Assembly (NCBI GenBank): GCA_003999685.1 | Contig: CP021224.1 | Coordinates: 558,001 to 622,000 of the forward strand | DNA length: 64,000 bases | Direction: 5' to 3' | Source: Taiwanofungus camphoratus | Taxonomy: Eukaryota; Basidiomycota; Agaricomycetes; Polyporales; Taiwanofungaceae | In this document: positions 35,494-46,353 of the stretch, piece after piece | How the letters are laid out: each line of letters begins with the position of its first letter | Position numbering within the stretch: position 1 is the first letter of the stretch | Position numbers and translations under genes: made by a program | Notes under the pieces: model-generated | Databases searched by the model: none | What the model saw: the letters and a program-made list of their open reading frames with translations, nothing else | What the model was told of the DNA's origin: nothing

Positions 35494-36299
35494 CCAAGTT
35501 ACCTGTGAGTTATCATTGTCATTGTTGCTAGCACGTACTTGGAGGCATATGAGATGCTGGTGTGATCACAAAAAATAAACGCTGAGAATAGGAATTTCCT
35601 GGTTTTAAGGAAACTGCCCATGAGGCTCGGCAACATAGCGGCACAAGGTTCCATGACCGGACAGGAGGGTTACGTACACGCTCTCACTGTCACGAAATAA
35701 TTCAGGTGAGTATACTGCTTTAAAAGTGGACCAGCTTGATGAAACATGAGCTTATCGGAAGAGTGCCCTTCATGTCCCTTTAGGTCTTTTGGGCTAAAAC
35801 CGATCCTCTCCCTTGCATGTCCACGGCAACCTCTGATTTTGTTGAATGCATAAGACTGACGCACAGTAATGCGAAGCTTTCATAGGCATCGTTGCATTAT
35901 GAAGAAGAGAAAGAAGACATGGAAACTAAGTGATGGTTGTACAATTTTGTGTGCAATAGCTGTGTGACCATCCTGCTCAGAACTTAGTGCTTCGTATTGT
36001 CGACAGTAAATACATCATAGTCCACACGAGCTTGAGCCTCGAAGATGACGTGTCAGCTTCATTAAGGTACGTGTTCATGATTGTTTGAGTAGAACTCACG
36101 ATTCGCAGTGTCCCTTTTTGCTGCATCACATATTGTCCCACAATAATTAACTGCCACGCTAGCATGTTTCAGTCTGCCAGAGGAACGTATGTTGGATTCC
36201 TCGTACGTGTCTATCCTGTGCACTTCGATATTCCGTGTGCAGCTTCAATCCTGACTCGAGTATACCTAGTCAAAGAATTGTCGCTGATCTCTCGAGTGA
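35494..36299. other. Intergenic between two BTB genes of the same orientation
   Basis: No gene seen. It holds the first copy of a short element shared with the next BTB gene (35621-35646). Confidence 0.5.
35621..35646 (-). repeat. Shared upstream element of BTB genes, copy 1
   Basis: A 26-bp sequence (core ggctcggcaacatagcgg on the plus strand) is repeated identically at 37449-37474. It lies about 130-150 bp upstream of the ATG at 35493. Read on the minus strand it contains ATGTTGCCGAGCCTC, so it could be a leader exon or upstream ORF. Confidence 0.75.
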
Positions 36300-37333
36300 T
36301 TACTTGATTTCCAGCTTTATCTAGTGTCGATCAAGATCCCTTCATGTGCATGCTTTTATTTTGGTAGGGAAACCGCTCTTACCTTTGAAATCTCCTTTTC
36401 CACTTCCACAGCGAACTGGCCAGTGAAAGATTTCATGTGCCAGTAAGCCGACTGCCCACAAGTAGCACAGCTTAGAGCGTCCTTCAAAGCTTCATCTATC
36501 CGCCCCTCTTCAGATATGGCCTTTCCACTTGGTCTCTCCTTCAAGAGATCCCCAGAACGTCGTAGGTGGCGTATCCACCATTGTCGAGGAGTGCAAAGTA
36601 CTTCCCCTTTCAGATACCATTGCATCGACTCCCCATTGCAGTTATAACAATGAAACCATACCCACTTGTCTTCCGGGTTAATCCATCGTAGATTATTGAT
36701 CAAACCACTCGCGGCGACGCTGCAACGCCTGTGGTATTCAAGAAGCCGATGATATGCACCACCAGTGATTTCCTCTAGTTCGGGTTCGTACATAGTGTGC
36801 ACTGGGTGGTTCAAAAAGCACTTGGCAGCGAATTTTGTCTCTTCCTTGAAGCCATACCGAACAGCAATCGCGTACACTCGGAGGGGCATGGATTCGGCAA
36901 AGTCAGACAATCTGTCTCTGGCGAAATCCACCGCCACATCCACCGCGTACTTCGTGGCAGCTTCCAAAAGCATACGTAGTTCTTCTATAGTCTTTATCTC
37001 CGGATTACGCACAGGGTAGCAGATACGTAGCAGATCCTCAAGCGTCGCACTGTCTTCCGACATGGTGATGACGGGGAGGCCATCTTCAGTGTGCTCGGTG
37101 TCACAAGCTTTTACTTCACTGCTGGGACCTTGAGGAAGACTGAACAGCCCTTCGAAGAACGTAGAGGCTTCTGTCAGGATGCACTGTCTTATGCGAAAGT
37201 CGACAAGATCACACGAGCGAAGGACAGCGCCTGCCACAGTGGACTTGTCGAAGGGGGATGGCGCGACAGAGACATCTTGAACGATGGCCTCAATCGATGG
37301 GGAGTCGAGACCTTTGTCTTCTGCCACTGTCAT
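36300..37333 (-). CDS. Single-BTB/POZ protein with Cys-pair C terminus (intact)
   Basis: A 323-residue protein from two exons (37333-36383 and 36320-36300) joined over a 62-nt intron. BTB spans about residues 27-135 (SPFDKSTVAGAVLRSCDLVD ... LLRICYPVRNP). VYAIAVRYGFKEETKFAAKC and AYHRLLEYHRRC follow. The C-terminal part carries Cys229/Cys232 (WVWFHCYNC), RQWWIRHLRRSGDLL, KERPSGKA, Cys289/Cys292 (LSCATCG), WHMKSFTGQFAVEVEKEISK, then the mini-exon IKLEIK and stop at 36300-36302. Unspliced reading would end at 36356 with a sequence not shared by the paralogues, so splicing is favoured. BTB suggests homo- or heterodimerisation, possibly as a cullin adaptor. The four Cys could bind one zinc. Function unknown. 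Confidence 0.85.
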
Positions 37334-37448
37334 GTTTCAGGTTGTTCGGTGAATGGTCAGTCATCGTGGTTTTAGCACGCACTTGAACACGTATGATATG
37401 GTCGAACGCACTGTAGAAGCTGAGAGCCCACTGGCAAGGCTCGCTCTC

Positions 37449-37474
37449 AGTGAGGCTCGGCAACATAGCGGCAC
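37449..37474 (-). repeat. Shared upstream element of BTB genes, copy 2
   Basis: Identical over 26 bp to 35621-35646 and at nearly the same distance (about 116-141 bp) from its gene's ATG at 37333. A further shared stretch (caagtrcgtgcta) downstream on the minus strand looks like a common 5' splice donor. Confidence 0.75.
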
Positions 37475-38059
37475 AATGTACCTGAAATGGTAGTTCGATG
37501 ATCCTTCTACTCAAGTTGCTTGTCACAACATAACTCGCTCATGTACTCTGGGTTATCTGCAATTAGGAGGTGAGAGTCTGGCTTCGACTAGTTTCAACTG
37601 AGTGGTCCAACGTTGGTACATCTGAGCTCATCACGAAGGTAGCCCTCATATCTATTCCTTTGAGCTAGGGCTGCGGCTGCTTCTCATTGATTGCATCCGT
37701 GTGACCCTAAAGCTATGATTCAAGATGCCGATGAAGATGTAAGACCGAACGCAGCCGCAGAAAAACTCATCTGGTGAGGTCACGCCATGGATGAGGAGAG
37801 AGAAACCGGCAATATATGTAGAACTTCCTGCATTGGCTCCACACACATACCGTCCAAGGACTGCGTCACTCTAGGTGATCAAAATACTATAGATCACATA
37901 AATTCAAGCTCGATGTGCGCACGGATTCTACCCCAACTTACTGCTCCGACTGCCTTGTCAGTTTCATTTGTAAATAACCTTGTAAATCCTCTCATGTGAG
38001 AATGCTGATGGCCAACCGTTTGTGCATGCCACTGCCTTCAGTAGCAGTTTCCGACAGCC
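37475..38059. other. Intergenic region
   Basis: No gene seen between the upstream element of one BTB gene and the tail of the next BTB relic. Confidence 0.45.
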
Positions 38060-38880
38060 TGCAGGCGGTCACAGTTGCTGCACAAGGTCTACGTCACAAC
38101 TCCGAGATTGCTTGTAGCTTGAACTCGTCCCACCAAGGGCGGGCCGTCTTCTGATATTGCCTCCGAGATGACTGACGGACGTGATATCGGACGATGAGAC
38201 GTGAAGCCGGATCTCGTTCGGGATCACAGCTTGCACAGGTGAAGCAGGTTCAAGCATTATGCAGAACCTATCGCATTTCTCCGGTGAGACGCTGGCGACT
38301 TTGGTACACCTTCGGTGGAAGGCGAGAAGTCGAAAGTAAGCTCCGGCTGAAAGATCCTCGATTTCCGGCGACTATTTATGTAACATCGGAATGGCCGAGG
38401 AGACATCTAGCGGCTTGCTCCACCTCCTGCTTCATCCCGTAGCGCGTTGTAACGGTACAAACACCCAACGGATCCTTCTCCGCGAAATGGACAAGGCCGC
38501 GCACGGCGAGCTTTGTGGCTTCCCGCATCCGATGTTTCAGAGCTGCTTCTAAGAGCAGTCGGATAATGTGTAAGTCGTCGGGGTCGGGATCATCCACAGG
38601 GTAACAGAAGCAGAGCAGTCTACCCAATGTCCAATAATCATCCGTCACTGTAATAGGGCATTTGAATTGAACAACCAAAGGGCATTGATTTCCAATAGTT
38701 CCCAACAAGATGCTCACTGAGAAGGTGGAGACAAGGCAATCATTTCCTTGAGCACCGATGGCACCATGGCGAGGATGACTCTGTGCACATAGAAATAAAC
38801 CTCTTCAGATGGTCGAAGAATAATGTATGTGTCCGACAAATTTGAGGATGGTAAAGAGGGTGACTCTTCTAGTACAACGC
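38060..38880 (-). pseudogene. Decayed BTB/POZ gene fragment
   Basis: On the minus strand TYIILRPSEEVYFYVHRVIL (BTB start, second-unit type) runs into a frame change near 38720. Then PITVTDDYWTLGRLLCFCYP, VDDPDPDDLHIIRLLLEAAL and GVCTVTTRYGMKQEVEQAAR follow up to a stop at 38376. In another frame EIEDLSAGAYFRLLAFHRRC continues the family pattern. The middle and tail are thus in at least three frames. The first half of a tandem gene and a normal C terminus are missing. Likely a dead, truncated copy. Confidence 0.7.
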
Positions 38881-39266
38881 AGGAACGAGCGTCCGAGAAG
38901 CCCTCACAGGCACAAACTGGTTGACTGTACAGACAACACCGAAATACATATTACAAATGCTGAAAGGAATACAATCAATACGGACCACAGTCTACTTACC
39001 CACTGAGTACTCACTTGCAACTCGGAACGCCTCCCAAAAGAACATGGTCATTATTACCAAGAACCCTAATTTTTATGATACATAGATATCAAGCTGGTCA
39101 CGAGCCGGAGATGGGGTGGGGTTTAAATAGCCGTTGCCTCTTGTCAGTCAGAAGCGCACCAGGGCATGTCGAAAGATGTCCGTGGGATGCACTATCACGT
39201 CACGTCACATTCTGCAGTATCAAAAAAGCCCTAGAGTAAAAGTAAACGGGTGAACCGTATGCGGAC
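38881..39266. other. Intergenic region
   Basis: Between a BTB relic and the 3' end of RING gene B. Nothing recognisable. Confidence 0.45.
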
Positions 39267-40228
39267 TCAAGCCGCGACGGTCAGTGTGCCACCCAGGTAA
39301 TCCGCAATAGCATCTTTTGCGGAACGCGATGACGACAGTGCGTTCTGTGAAGACGACCGTGAGCGCTTGAGAGGGGCGTCATCAGATGCCTCCCTCTTCC
39401 GTTTATTCAAAGGCTGGCACTCTGGGCAATCCGAACAGTAGCTAACATCGCTCGGAGTGGGCGATGGCATCCGGAACGAGGGCGAAGATGCGCGCGGATG
39501 GCCAGTCACATCGATATGCGTATCGCGAACTGCTGGTTTGATCTGTACGTCCGCTTGAGGCGGGAAGGTTGACAGGGTCCTGGCAAAAATGATGAGTTGG
39601 GGATGACATGATGGTGCAAAGTCTTACTGTTTTCCCTCAAATTCCTTCTTCAGCGCATTATATCTAGACTCCAGGTCGTCCTTCTCGGCCTTCGTCTTGA
39701 TCGCTGCATCGCGTGCGAGTCTGGCTAGACCCACAAGGCCCAGCGTAGCCGCCGCATGCACCTCGGCACGTTTCCGCCAGACAATGCAACATGATCGTAG
39801 CGACGAGTTCTCCGCTCGAAGCTGGTCGCATTCTGAGCCAGGGGACGACAGTTTTGTTGGACTGGGAATGTTGTATTCCAGGTGCAACTTGCGGACAGAC
39901 GGAGTAACATGGTGCTGAAGATGGTGAGGGACCAAGGCGGGGTCCACCTGGGCTACACCAAAAAATTAGATTACCGTGCAAATGTAGCCGTGAGTATCGC
40001 ACACTTACAAAGTGTGTATGGATGTCTACATGTCGGACAGAAATGATGATGCGTATACGGGGTAATCGTGCGGACTATCCTAACGATGCATTGATGACAA
40101 AATACGTGACCTACAATAGATACACTGCCTCAGATGCATTCCTAATAGGGCCGTTGAGACTAATGCTTACCGCAAGGTAATGCGGCCGGATCCTTCAAGG
40201 AGTCGAGGCAAATTATACAAGTAGGCAT
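39267..40228 (-). CDS. RING-finger coiled-coil protein B
   Basis: Starts MPTCIICLDSLKDPAALPCG. The next exon (after gtaagc...ttgtag) gives HVFCHQCIVRIVRTITPYTH and FCPTCRHPYT, a complete C3HC4 RING at about residues 4-54. Following exons encode QVDPALVPHHLQHHVTPSVR, a coiled coil (CDQLRAENSSLRSCCIVWRK, AAIKTKAEKDDLESRYNALK) and a Ser-rich tail. The tail carries YCSDCPEC and likely nuclear signals (NKRKREA, PLKRSRSSS), ending GGTLTVAA. Four exons; stop at 39267-39269. Probable E3 ubiquitin ligase; substrate unknown. It is divergent from RING gene C and shares its intron position directly after the PCG of the RING. Confidence 0.82.
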
Positions 40229-40977
40229 AAGTATGACTAAGCGAATAGACGCAGCGCAAAGGATGTGCAATGAGTTCGAAAACACAATGGAACACAAGGC
40301 TAGGATGTCGCACAAGAATTGACATTTATACCGTAGAAGATTGCGGAGGCAGCAGGGTCAGCTCCTTCCCGAGGTCTACCGACTAATAGCTGGTGCCATA
40401 GTGTCGAATAACAAATATTCAGGAGTCAGAAACTTTAGGCGATTCGAGAATTGATAGCATTGCAGGGAACTACTACGAATGTCCTGAGACAGAGGAAATT
40501 AGATATTCCACATCAGCATTACCTTTCTTGGAGTGTCCGGGGTGGAGAGAATCACAGGTCTGAAGGTCTGGAGGGCGATGTGACGCAAAGCGCGCGAAGG
40601 TTGGCAATGCCGACCGTTCCAGACTGCCTGTAAAAGGCGAATATGACGGAGCAAGGGCCATAATAATCCCAGTCATATCATGATCCATGCCTGACACAAG
40701 TACCGCGTTTCTGAGCTGTACAAACAGAGAAATGTTCTGACGAGATTTGGTCTGGAGCAGTGTAGAAGAAGGCTCGATTGGACCTAGGCAACTCTGGAAT
40801 TGCCAGTGATTGAAAGGAATTAGGATGCTGCGATGGTCGTGGCACTGCTCCGAAACCACGTGATTGTCGAGAGCACGTGATGGTGTTTACAGTAGTCAAC
40901 TTGACGCGTCGTGCGCGTCCGACTCTTCCCTCCACCTTCGAAATCTCTCCTCCCGAGTAGGGCTTGCAACTGAAACC
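40229..40977. promoter_or_regulatory. Shared promoter region of two divergent RING genes
   Basis: 749 bp between the start codons of RING genes B (-) and C (+). ACGCGT at 40904-40909 lies 69-74 bp upstream of the gene C start; CACGTGA occurs at 40874-40880 and CACGTG also near 40857. No coding evidence. Confidence 0.55.
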
Positions 40978-42089
40978 ATGGGAGAGACAACGTGTGGAAT
41001 ATGTTTAGACGAACTCAAAAATCCTGTGTGCACCCCATGTGGTATGTTGAACAGCTACTGTATGATAGTGTTGGACTAAGTCGGACACGCGTCTACAGGT
41101 CATCTCCACTGCGAAAGTTGCCTGACTGAACACATCGGAGTGAGCTCAGACGCAATCTTTTCCCTTTGTCCCAGCTGCCGTGCCGAGTTCCCTATTGGTG
41201 CGCTGATCACTCTTAATACATGTCCGAGTCATGATACTGAGAATGGTCTTGAAGCGACGCCTGATCTTCGATTCGTACCTGAAAAGTACCACAAATTCAT
41301 AACGCCAGGCGTACGCCGCGTGTACATCGATGTACATTCAGACTCATCCTGCAGTTTGAAGATGACCATCAAGAAATTGGAGGATCATGTCAAGTCTCTG
41401 GTGCAGGACAAGATGTTGCTCATGGACAGGTGCGAGGCGACAATGGCGGCCTCAGCCAAACATGCTGAAGGAGAAAGGAACGCGCGACTAGAGAGCGAAA
41501 AGCTGAGGAAAGAGATGCAGGACTCGCGGAAGAAGTATGATCACCTGAAGGAGAAATACAGGGATCTAAAGAACTCGTACGGCCTCCCTGATGCCATTTT
41601 GGAAGTGCTACTGAATTGCCACATGTCTGAAATAGGAAAGGTAGTCCTCGTACCGTGTGCGGACCGATGCAGGCGGTGAAGCGCAAGAGTAGCCAAGCAG
41701 CGCTCGATAGCTTCGCTTTGGATCCGCCATCGAGCTCCTGTCTATCACAGCATCTGAACGCTACCGAGAGTCGGGAAGCCTTCAGCCTCACGGACACCGG
41801 ACGACCCGTGCTTCGCATACCTAAACGCCCACGACTGCTTGGATCACCATTCGACCCATCAAAGGCGGTGTCTTTTGGCACTGTGGCAAGACCCCCTGTG
41901 TTCAAAAAATACCGTCCCTCGCCAATGGACTATCTCGAGGGGGATCATTCCAGCACGGTGGGCTCCAGTGGGGGTCCTCAGCGCTCTGGCCTGCCAAGAG
42001 GCGACATCTTCTCACCCGAGCCCGGTGATTCTATTGGTCATCACGAGGAAATCGACTATTGGGATGGTTCTTTTGGTAGGGACGAATAA
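40978..42089 (+). CDS. RING-finger coiled-coil protein C
   Basis: Three exons: 40978-41041, 41099-41576 and 41645-42089. The RING is complete at residues 6-51: CGICLDELKNPVCTPCG, HLHCESC, then CPSCRAEF. Intron 1 interrupts it right after PCG, at the same place as in RING genes A and B. After the RING come RFVPEKYHKFITPGVRRVYI, a coiled coil (MTIKKLEDHVKSLVQDKMLL, ARLESEKLRKEMQDSRKKYD) and a disordered tail with VKRKSSQ and RIPKRPRLLGSP, possible nuclear signals. The second intron joins LKNS to PRTVCGPMQ in phase. Probable E3 ubiquitin ligase; substrate unknown. Confidence 0.83.
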
Positions 42090-42572
42090 ACGCAATGTTG
42101 GAGAAAACCCTTCTTGATGACTTTGATGTGTTGGTTATGCCGCCAATGTTTGTTGCATACATGTTACTGCTGTACTGACCCATTAGTCAATAACATAATC
42201 TCTTCGAATCAACATCACTACTTCTATCGTATCTTACACATTGACAATATGATCAATTCCCTTATTCTCTTTGGCCGACAACAACGTGCTATTAGCAGTT
42301 CGAGGTAATCAAGAGGTGAGACCGATTTCGAACCCTAGCACCGTTTGGCCCTTTCGGTTGTCCTGCCAGACGCTGTCAGTCGAAGTAGAGTCCCGGTCTC
42401 TCTGTAGCACCTCCATGACTGATCCCAGGTTTCAAGTTGTCCCGTGTTCTCTGGTTCGTCGTATTGACTGACCAGCTTGGTGACAGGATATCGTTAGTAT
42501 CAGTGAATGTCTGACAACCGAATGCCACATACCGGACCACTACGGTAACCTTTTCAAGTTGCATAGAGATTT
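42090..42572. other. Intergenic, promoter of the MFS transporter
   Basis: No gene seen. Confidence 0.45.
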
Positions 42573-44548
42573 ATGACACATCTACGCGAACAAGCCGCGG
42601 CCGTCGAGCGTCGGTCGCCGGGCCATATTCGGCAAGCGACTAAGTTGAGAAGCTCATCTAGTACGGCCGGCTTTCGCGCCGCCGACCTCTCAAATACCTG
42701 GATACCTCCACATGCTCGCTTCCCGAGCACGCAGATGTCGCGCCCATCGGAAACGAATGCTACAATGTACGAGATGGCCGTTGTTCTTGGTAGAGAGACA
42801 CATGCTCCTCCTGGATCAAGGTCTCGAGTGGCACCGCCCGATGAGGCGAGCGTGCAAGAGCTGCCTCCGGTCGATGGCGGTTGCAAGGCATGGCGCTTTT
42901 GCATGTCTGCATTCGTGCTCGAAGCGTATGTATGGGGATTCGGATTTAGGTGCGCCCGCTGGTGGTCTAGAGTTTTCGGAGATGCTGAGGATCTCCGGAT
43001 CAAGTTACGGTATTTTCCAAGGCAAGCCGCTCCAGCTTTGGCTTTGCTAGACGCATGCAGCAACGTGAATTGACCTCCATATCTCCCCGGAATGTTTCAG
43101 AGTACTACACATCTCATCCGCCCTTTAATACTGAGTCGCCTGTCACCATCGCGGCGGTCGGTACCACCGCATTAGCCGTGCAGTATGGCGAGGTGATTCG
43201 TGACCGCTCATCATCATCATGATCCGCGTGCGAGTTGTCTGAACTAGCGTGCACAGTCGCTGTAGCTCTCACTGTTCTTCCAGCGGTACCCGGACCTCGT
43301 CCAGGCAAGTATGTGGCTCGGTCTGGGCCTCTGCTTCATGTGTCTCCTCTTGGCCAGCTTCATCAGCGAGGCGAGTCGTAGTGCCACACCGGTCCGAACC
43401 CCTTCTGACTCAATTTCATAGGTATGGCAGTTGATCATGCTGCAGGGTGTGATCTTCGGTGTCGGTGGGGGTCTCCTGTATTTCCCGACAATGCTCTTGC
43501 TGCCTCAGTGGTTCGTACGGCGGCGTGGTCTCGCTGCAGGGATCATCTTCTCGGGTTCCGGACTCGGTGGTAAGCATCGTTCCAGGCGTGTCCATGAAAC
43601 AGGCTTCCACTCATCGTCGTTGCAGGTTTCGTATTCCCGTTGGTTCTGAACGCACTTCTTGAACGCGTCGGATTCCGATGGACCTTGCGCATTTGGGCCA
43701 CCACGATGCTCCTCGTATGCGCGGTTGCATTGCTCGGAATGCAACCTCGGGTACCGATCCCGATGTTCCAGGAAGGGCAAGGGAGACCTCGCTTCATTCC
43801 TCCACAGATGCAATTCGTCAAGACTCCGCTCTTCTGGAGCTTTGTAAGTTGTGACATCATGTGCCCGTCTCGATTCCGTAATGTCCATTCCGTACAGGGA
43901 GCTGCCACCGTCCTTCAAGCGATGTCATATTTTCCGGTCTCGCTATATATCGCCACCTTCGCGAGGATCGTGTCTTCGCCGCTGTCTGCTACGATTGCCT
44001 TGTCAATCTTCAATTCAACGACCGTTGTTGGGCAGATCCTCATTGGCCACCTGTGTGATCGCTTCCCTTATGCGTGGGTCATGTTCGCCAGCGCGCTAGG
44101 GAGCGGAATTGCGGCATTCCTGCTGTGGGGCTTTGCACACACCCTCCCCCTCGTATTTTTCTTTGCAATCGTATTCGGTAGCTTGGTGAGTTTGTGTCCT
44201 GTTTTGTAGGCACCACATTCACTTGCAGTATACTCTATGGTCCCACAGAGTGGGGGCTTCTCATCTGTTGCACCCGTTGCTGCAGCGGACTGTGCTGGTA
44301 GCAAGCCTGAACAGCTCGGGATCATCTGTGCATGCTCCTTTCTCCTCAAGGGTATTGCTGTCGTGGTAGGGCCTGTACTCTCGGGTATCCTTTATAATAT
44401 AGGGAAGTCTTCATCTCACAACACCCCTGCACGCTATGGGTTCTTTGGTTTTGGGCCCATAGAAATATTTGTCGGGACATGTGCCATTGCCACAAGCATC
44501 ACTAGCATTCTTGTTGCCGCTGCGAGGCAGAGACCACGGGCACAATGA
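42573..44548 (+). CDS. MCT-like major facilitator transporter (monocarboxylate permease family)
   Basis: A membrane protein with about 12 helices, most similar in pattern to fungal Mch/Esbp6 proteins, which are often of unknown substrate. After a disordered N terminus comes the family opening VDGGCKAWRFCMSAFVLEAY, then SYGIFQEYYTSHPPF, SMWLGLGLCFMCLLLASFIS, VIFGVGGGLLYFPTMLLLPQ, WFVRRRGLAAGIIFSGSGLG and GFVFPLVLNALLERVGF. The second half includes QILIGHLCDRFPYAWVMFAS and GPVLSGILYNIG. Many short introns are required. The segment SYGIFQ is a 17-nt microexon (43005-43021) between a GT-AG intron (42950-43004) and a GC-AG intron (43022-43100). ATGs at 42573 or 42735 are possible starts. Convergent with VPS25, 100 bp between stops. 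Confidence 0.85.
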
Positions 44549-44648
44549 ATCTCACATCTTGCAAGCATCTACACGATACTACATTCGTTTGTCCATTAGT
44601 TACAACTAGTCAGGAATAATGAATACATCTGTAATATCATGCTACATT

Positions 44649-45451
44649 TCACTTGCCCGTACTGCCAGCCAGAAGCCGGACACCCTCGCCATCAGCGACG
44701 GCAATGATTTGGGCTCGGTTAGCCTTGGTCAGAATACTAACCGCCTTGCGAAGTAGAGTAATCGGTATGCCAGAGAGTGGTGATGGTACAGGAGGCTCTA
44801 TGATTTCGTAGAATGTCAAAATAGTGTTCAACTGACCGGTCGATACAGCCTATCACGGGCAATTTGTCAGTGGCGGTATGCTAAGGAGCGAGACAGAGCG
44901 ACGCACCCATTCATGAAGAGCTTCGGCCCACTCTTCTGGCAGGCGCCAGTATAGCAGGACAGCTCGTGTCTGCTTTGGCGGCTCGTATACGGCCACGTTC
45001 TTAGATACCATCTCAGCTAGGAGAAAAGACAGGTGCGATGGCAGCAACCTTCCTGAAGTGAAACTCGATAACCATCCATACGGCCACTGCACACGATGAC
45101 AACGTACGATTGATCCTCTCGTTCCGCATGATCTCGTCCCAGTCGCCTCCCGCGGTCTCCGCATCTTCGACTCGCAGCACAAAGAGCCTCCGATGCCGCG
45201 CGTACGAAAGGATCAGTCTTGTCCACTGCTCGGTCACGACGGCCTGGGTCGCCGGGTTTGGTTGCTGTCTGCGGACTCGAGATCAGGACCAGACGCAGAC
45301 AAGTGTATCGTGTGACCAAAATCTGACGTGAAGAAAGGGGGCGCAGAGTGTATTGAAGGAAGCAGAAAGCCTGGCGGTATGCATAAGAAACGAAGGAAGG
45401 ATCGTTGACGGCAGGCGCACCAGATGGCGTGGTATGCGTAGATAGGGTCAT
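44649..45451 (-). CDS. VPS25: ESCRT-II subunit Vps25
   Basis: Part of ESCRT-II, which sorts ubiquitinated membrane proteins into multivesicular bodies by nucleating ESCRT-III on the endosome. The start MTLSTHTTPSG joins over a 51-nt intron to FLLPSIHSAPPFFT and over another to QQPNPATQAVVTEQWTRLIL, the PPFFTxQPN signature. Next come RHRRLFVLRVEDAE, IMRNERINRRLLPSHLSFLL, AEMVSKNVAVY, LYWRLPEEWAEALHEW and, after an intron, STGQLNTILTFYEI. It ends RAQIIAVADGEGVRLL, stop at 44649-44651. The two winged-helix domains and a length of about 190-200 residues match the family. ATG at 45449-45451. Confidence 0.93.
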
Positions 45452-46353
45452 GGCACTGCGCGAGACAGAAACGACCTTGCCCAGAACCTCGAGGCGGTAT
45501 AGAGTTCAGTTTCGTCCAATGTAGCCTGGAGTTGCTTACCACGGTCTTATGGATACGTATATCTCGAGGTGAGCGATAACCAGACCGCCTCGAATCCGTA
45601 ACGCGACGTTGCTACTTGCAGTGGAAGTCGTGAACCGTACAGGTCGATGCTCGTGAGCGCTTAGCGTCAATGATCTCTTTAACTCCTCTCTCGTACTGAG
45701 CAATATACATATGTCGGCTATTCTGGCGGCATGCATAGCCTCAGAAACTTATATCCGCACTACATCCCTGTGTCTTACAACGGTACCCTATTCAAGCACC
45801 ACCGTGGACAGCCTACCATCAACGAAGGAAAAATGCTCAGACTGCGTCCGGCGTATCGGTGGTCCTTTAAAAGTATTCACAGAATGTCACAGCTTTGAAA
45901 GCCATCGCTAATATTTGAAGAACCGCTGAAGTTTCCTGGCCAGCACATGAAACCTATTCTTTGAAAATTGCAGGGGCAATCACGGAAGGACTTTCCACGT
46001 CTGCATTCTCCCGCATACTGAGCCTCGTTCTGCTCCTCTTATGTCGCGGATACTCCATATCAAGAGTCATTCCTCTTACCTGGAGATCGTACAATCGAGG
46101 AGGCGCGAGAAGCCATTTGCGACTCGTCTCCACCTACTGGAACCATTCTAGTCCGTTTCTCGAAGTGTAGCAACGCGAGTCACTCGCAAGTGGAATGTAC
46201 CGATAAAGTTAATATAACATAACATGACGCAGAGCTCGACTGAAAGCATCACCCACGGTATTGATATTGCACCTACGAAATCAGACACGCACTTAGAAGA
46301 GCAGTATATCACCGAAAGAGCACACCCGCGTCCGCATCAAACCCAAGTCTGCG
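45452..46353. other. Intergenic region
   Basis: About 0.9 kb with no recognisable gene: upstream of VPS25 and downstream of the HIRIP3-like gene, both on the minus strand. A short frame at 45961-46170 has no family resemblance. Confidence 0.45.

Noticed and set aside
42320-42345. tRNA B-box-like gggttcgaaat on the minus strand
   Set aside because: Flanking bases do not form T-arm, anticodon or acceptor stems.
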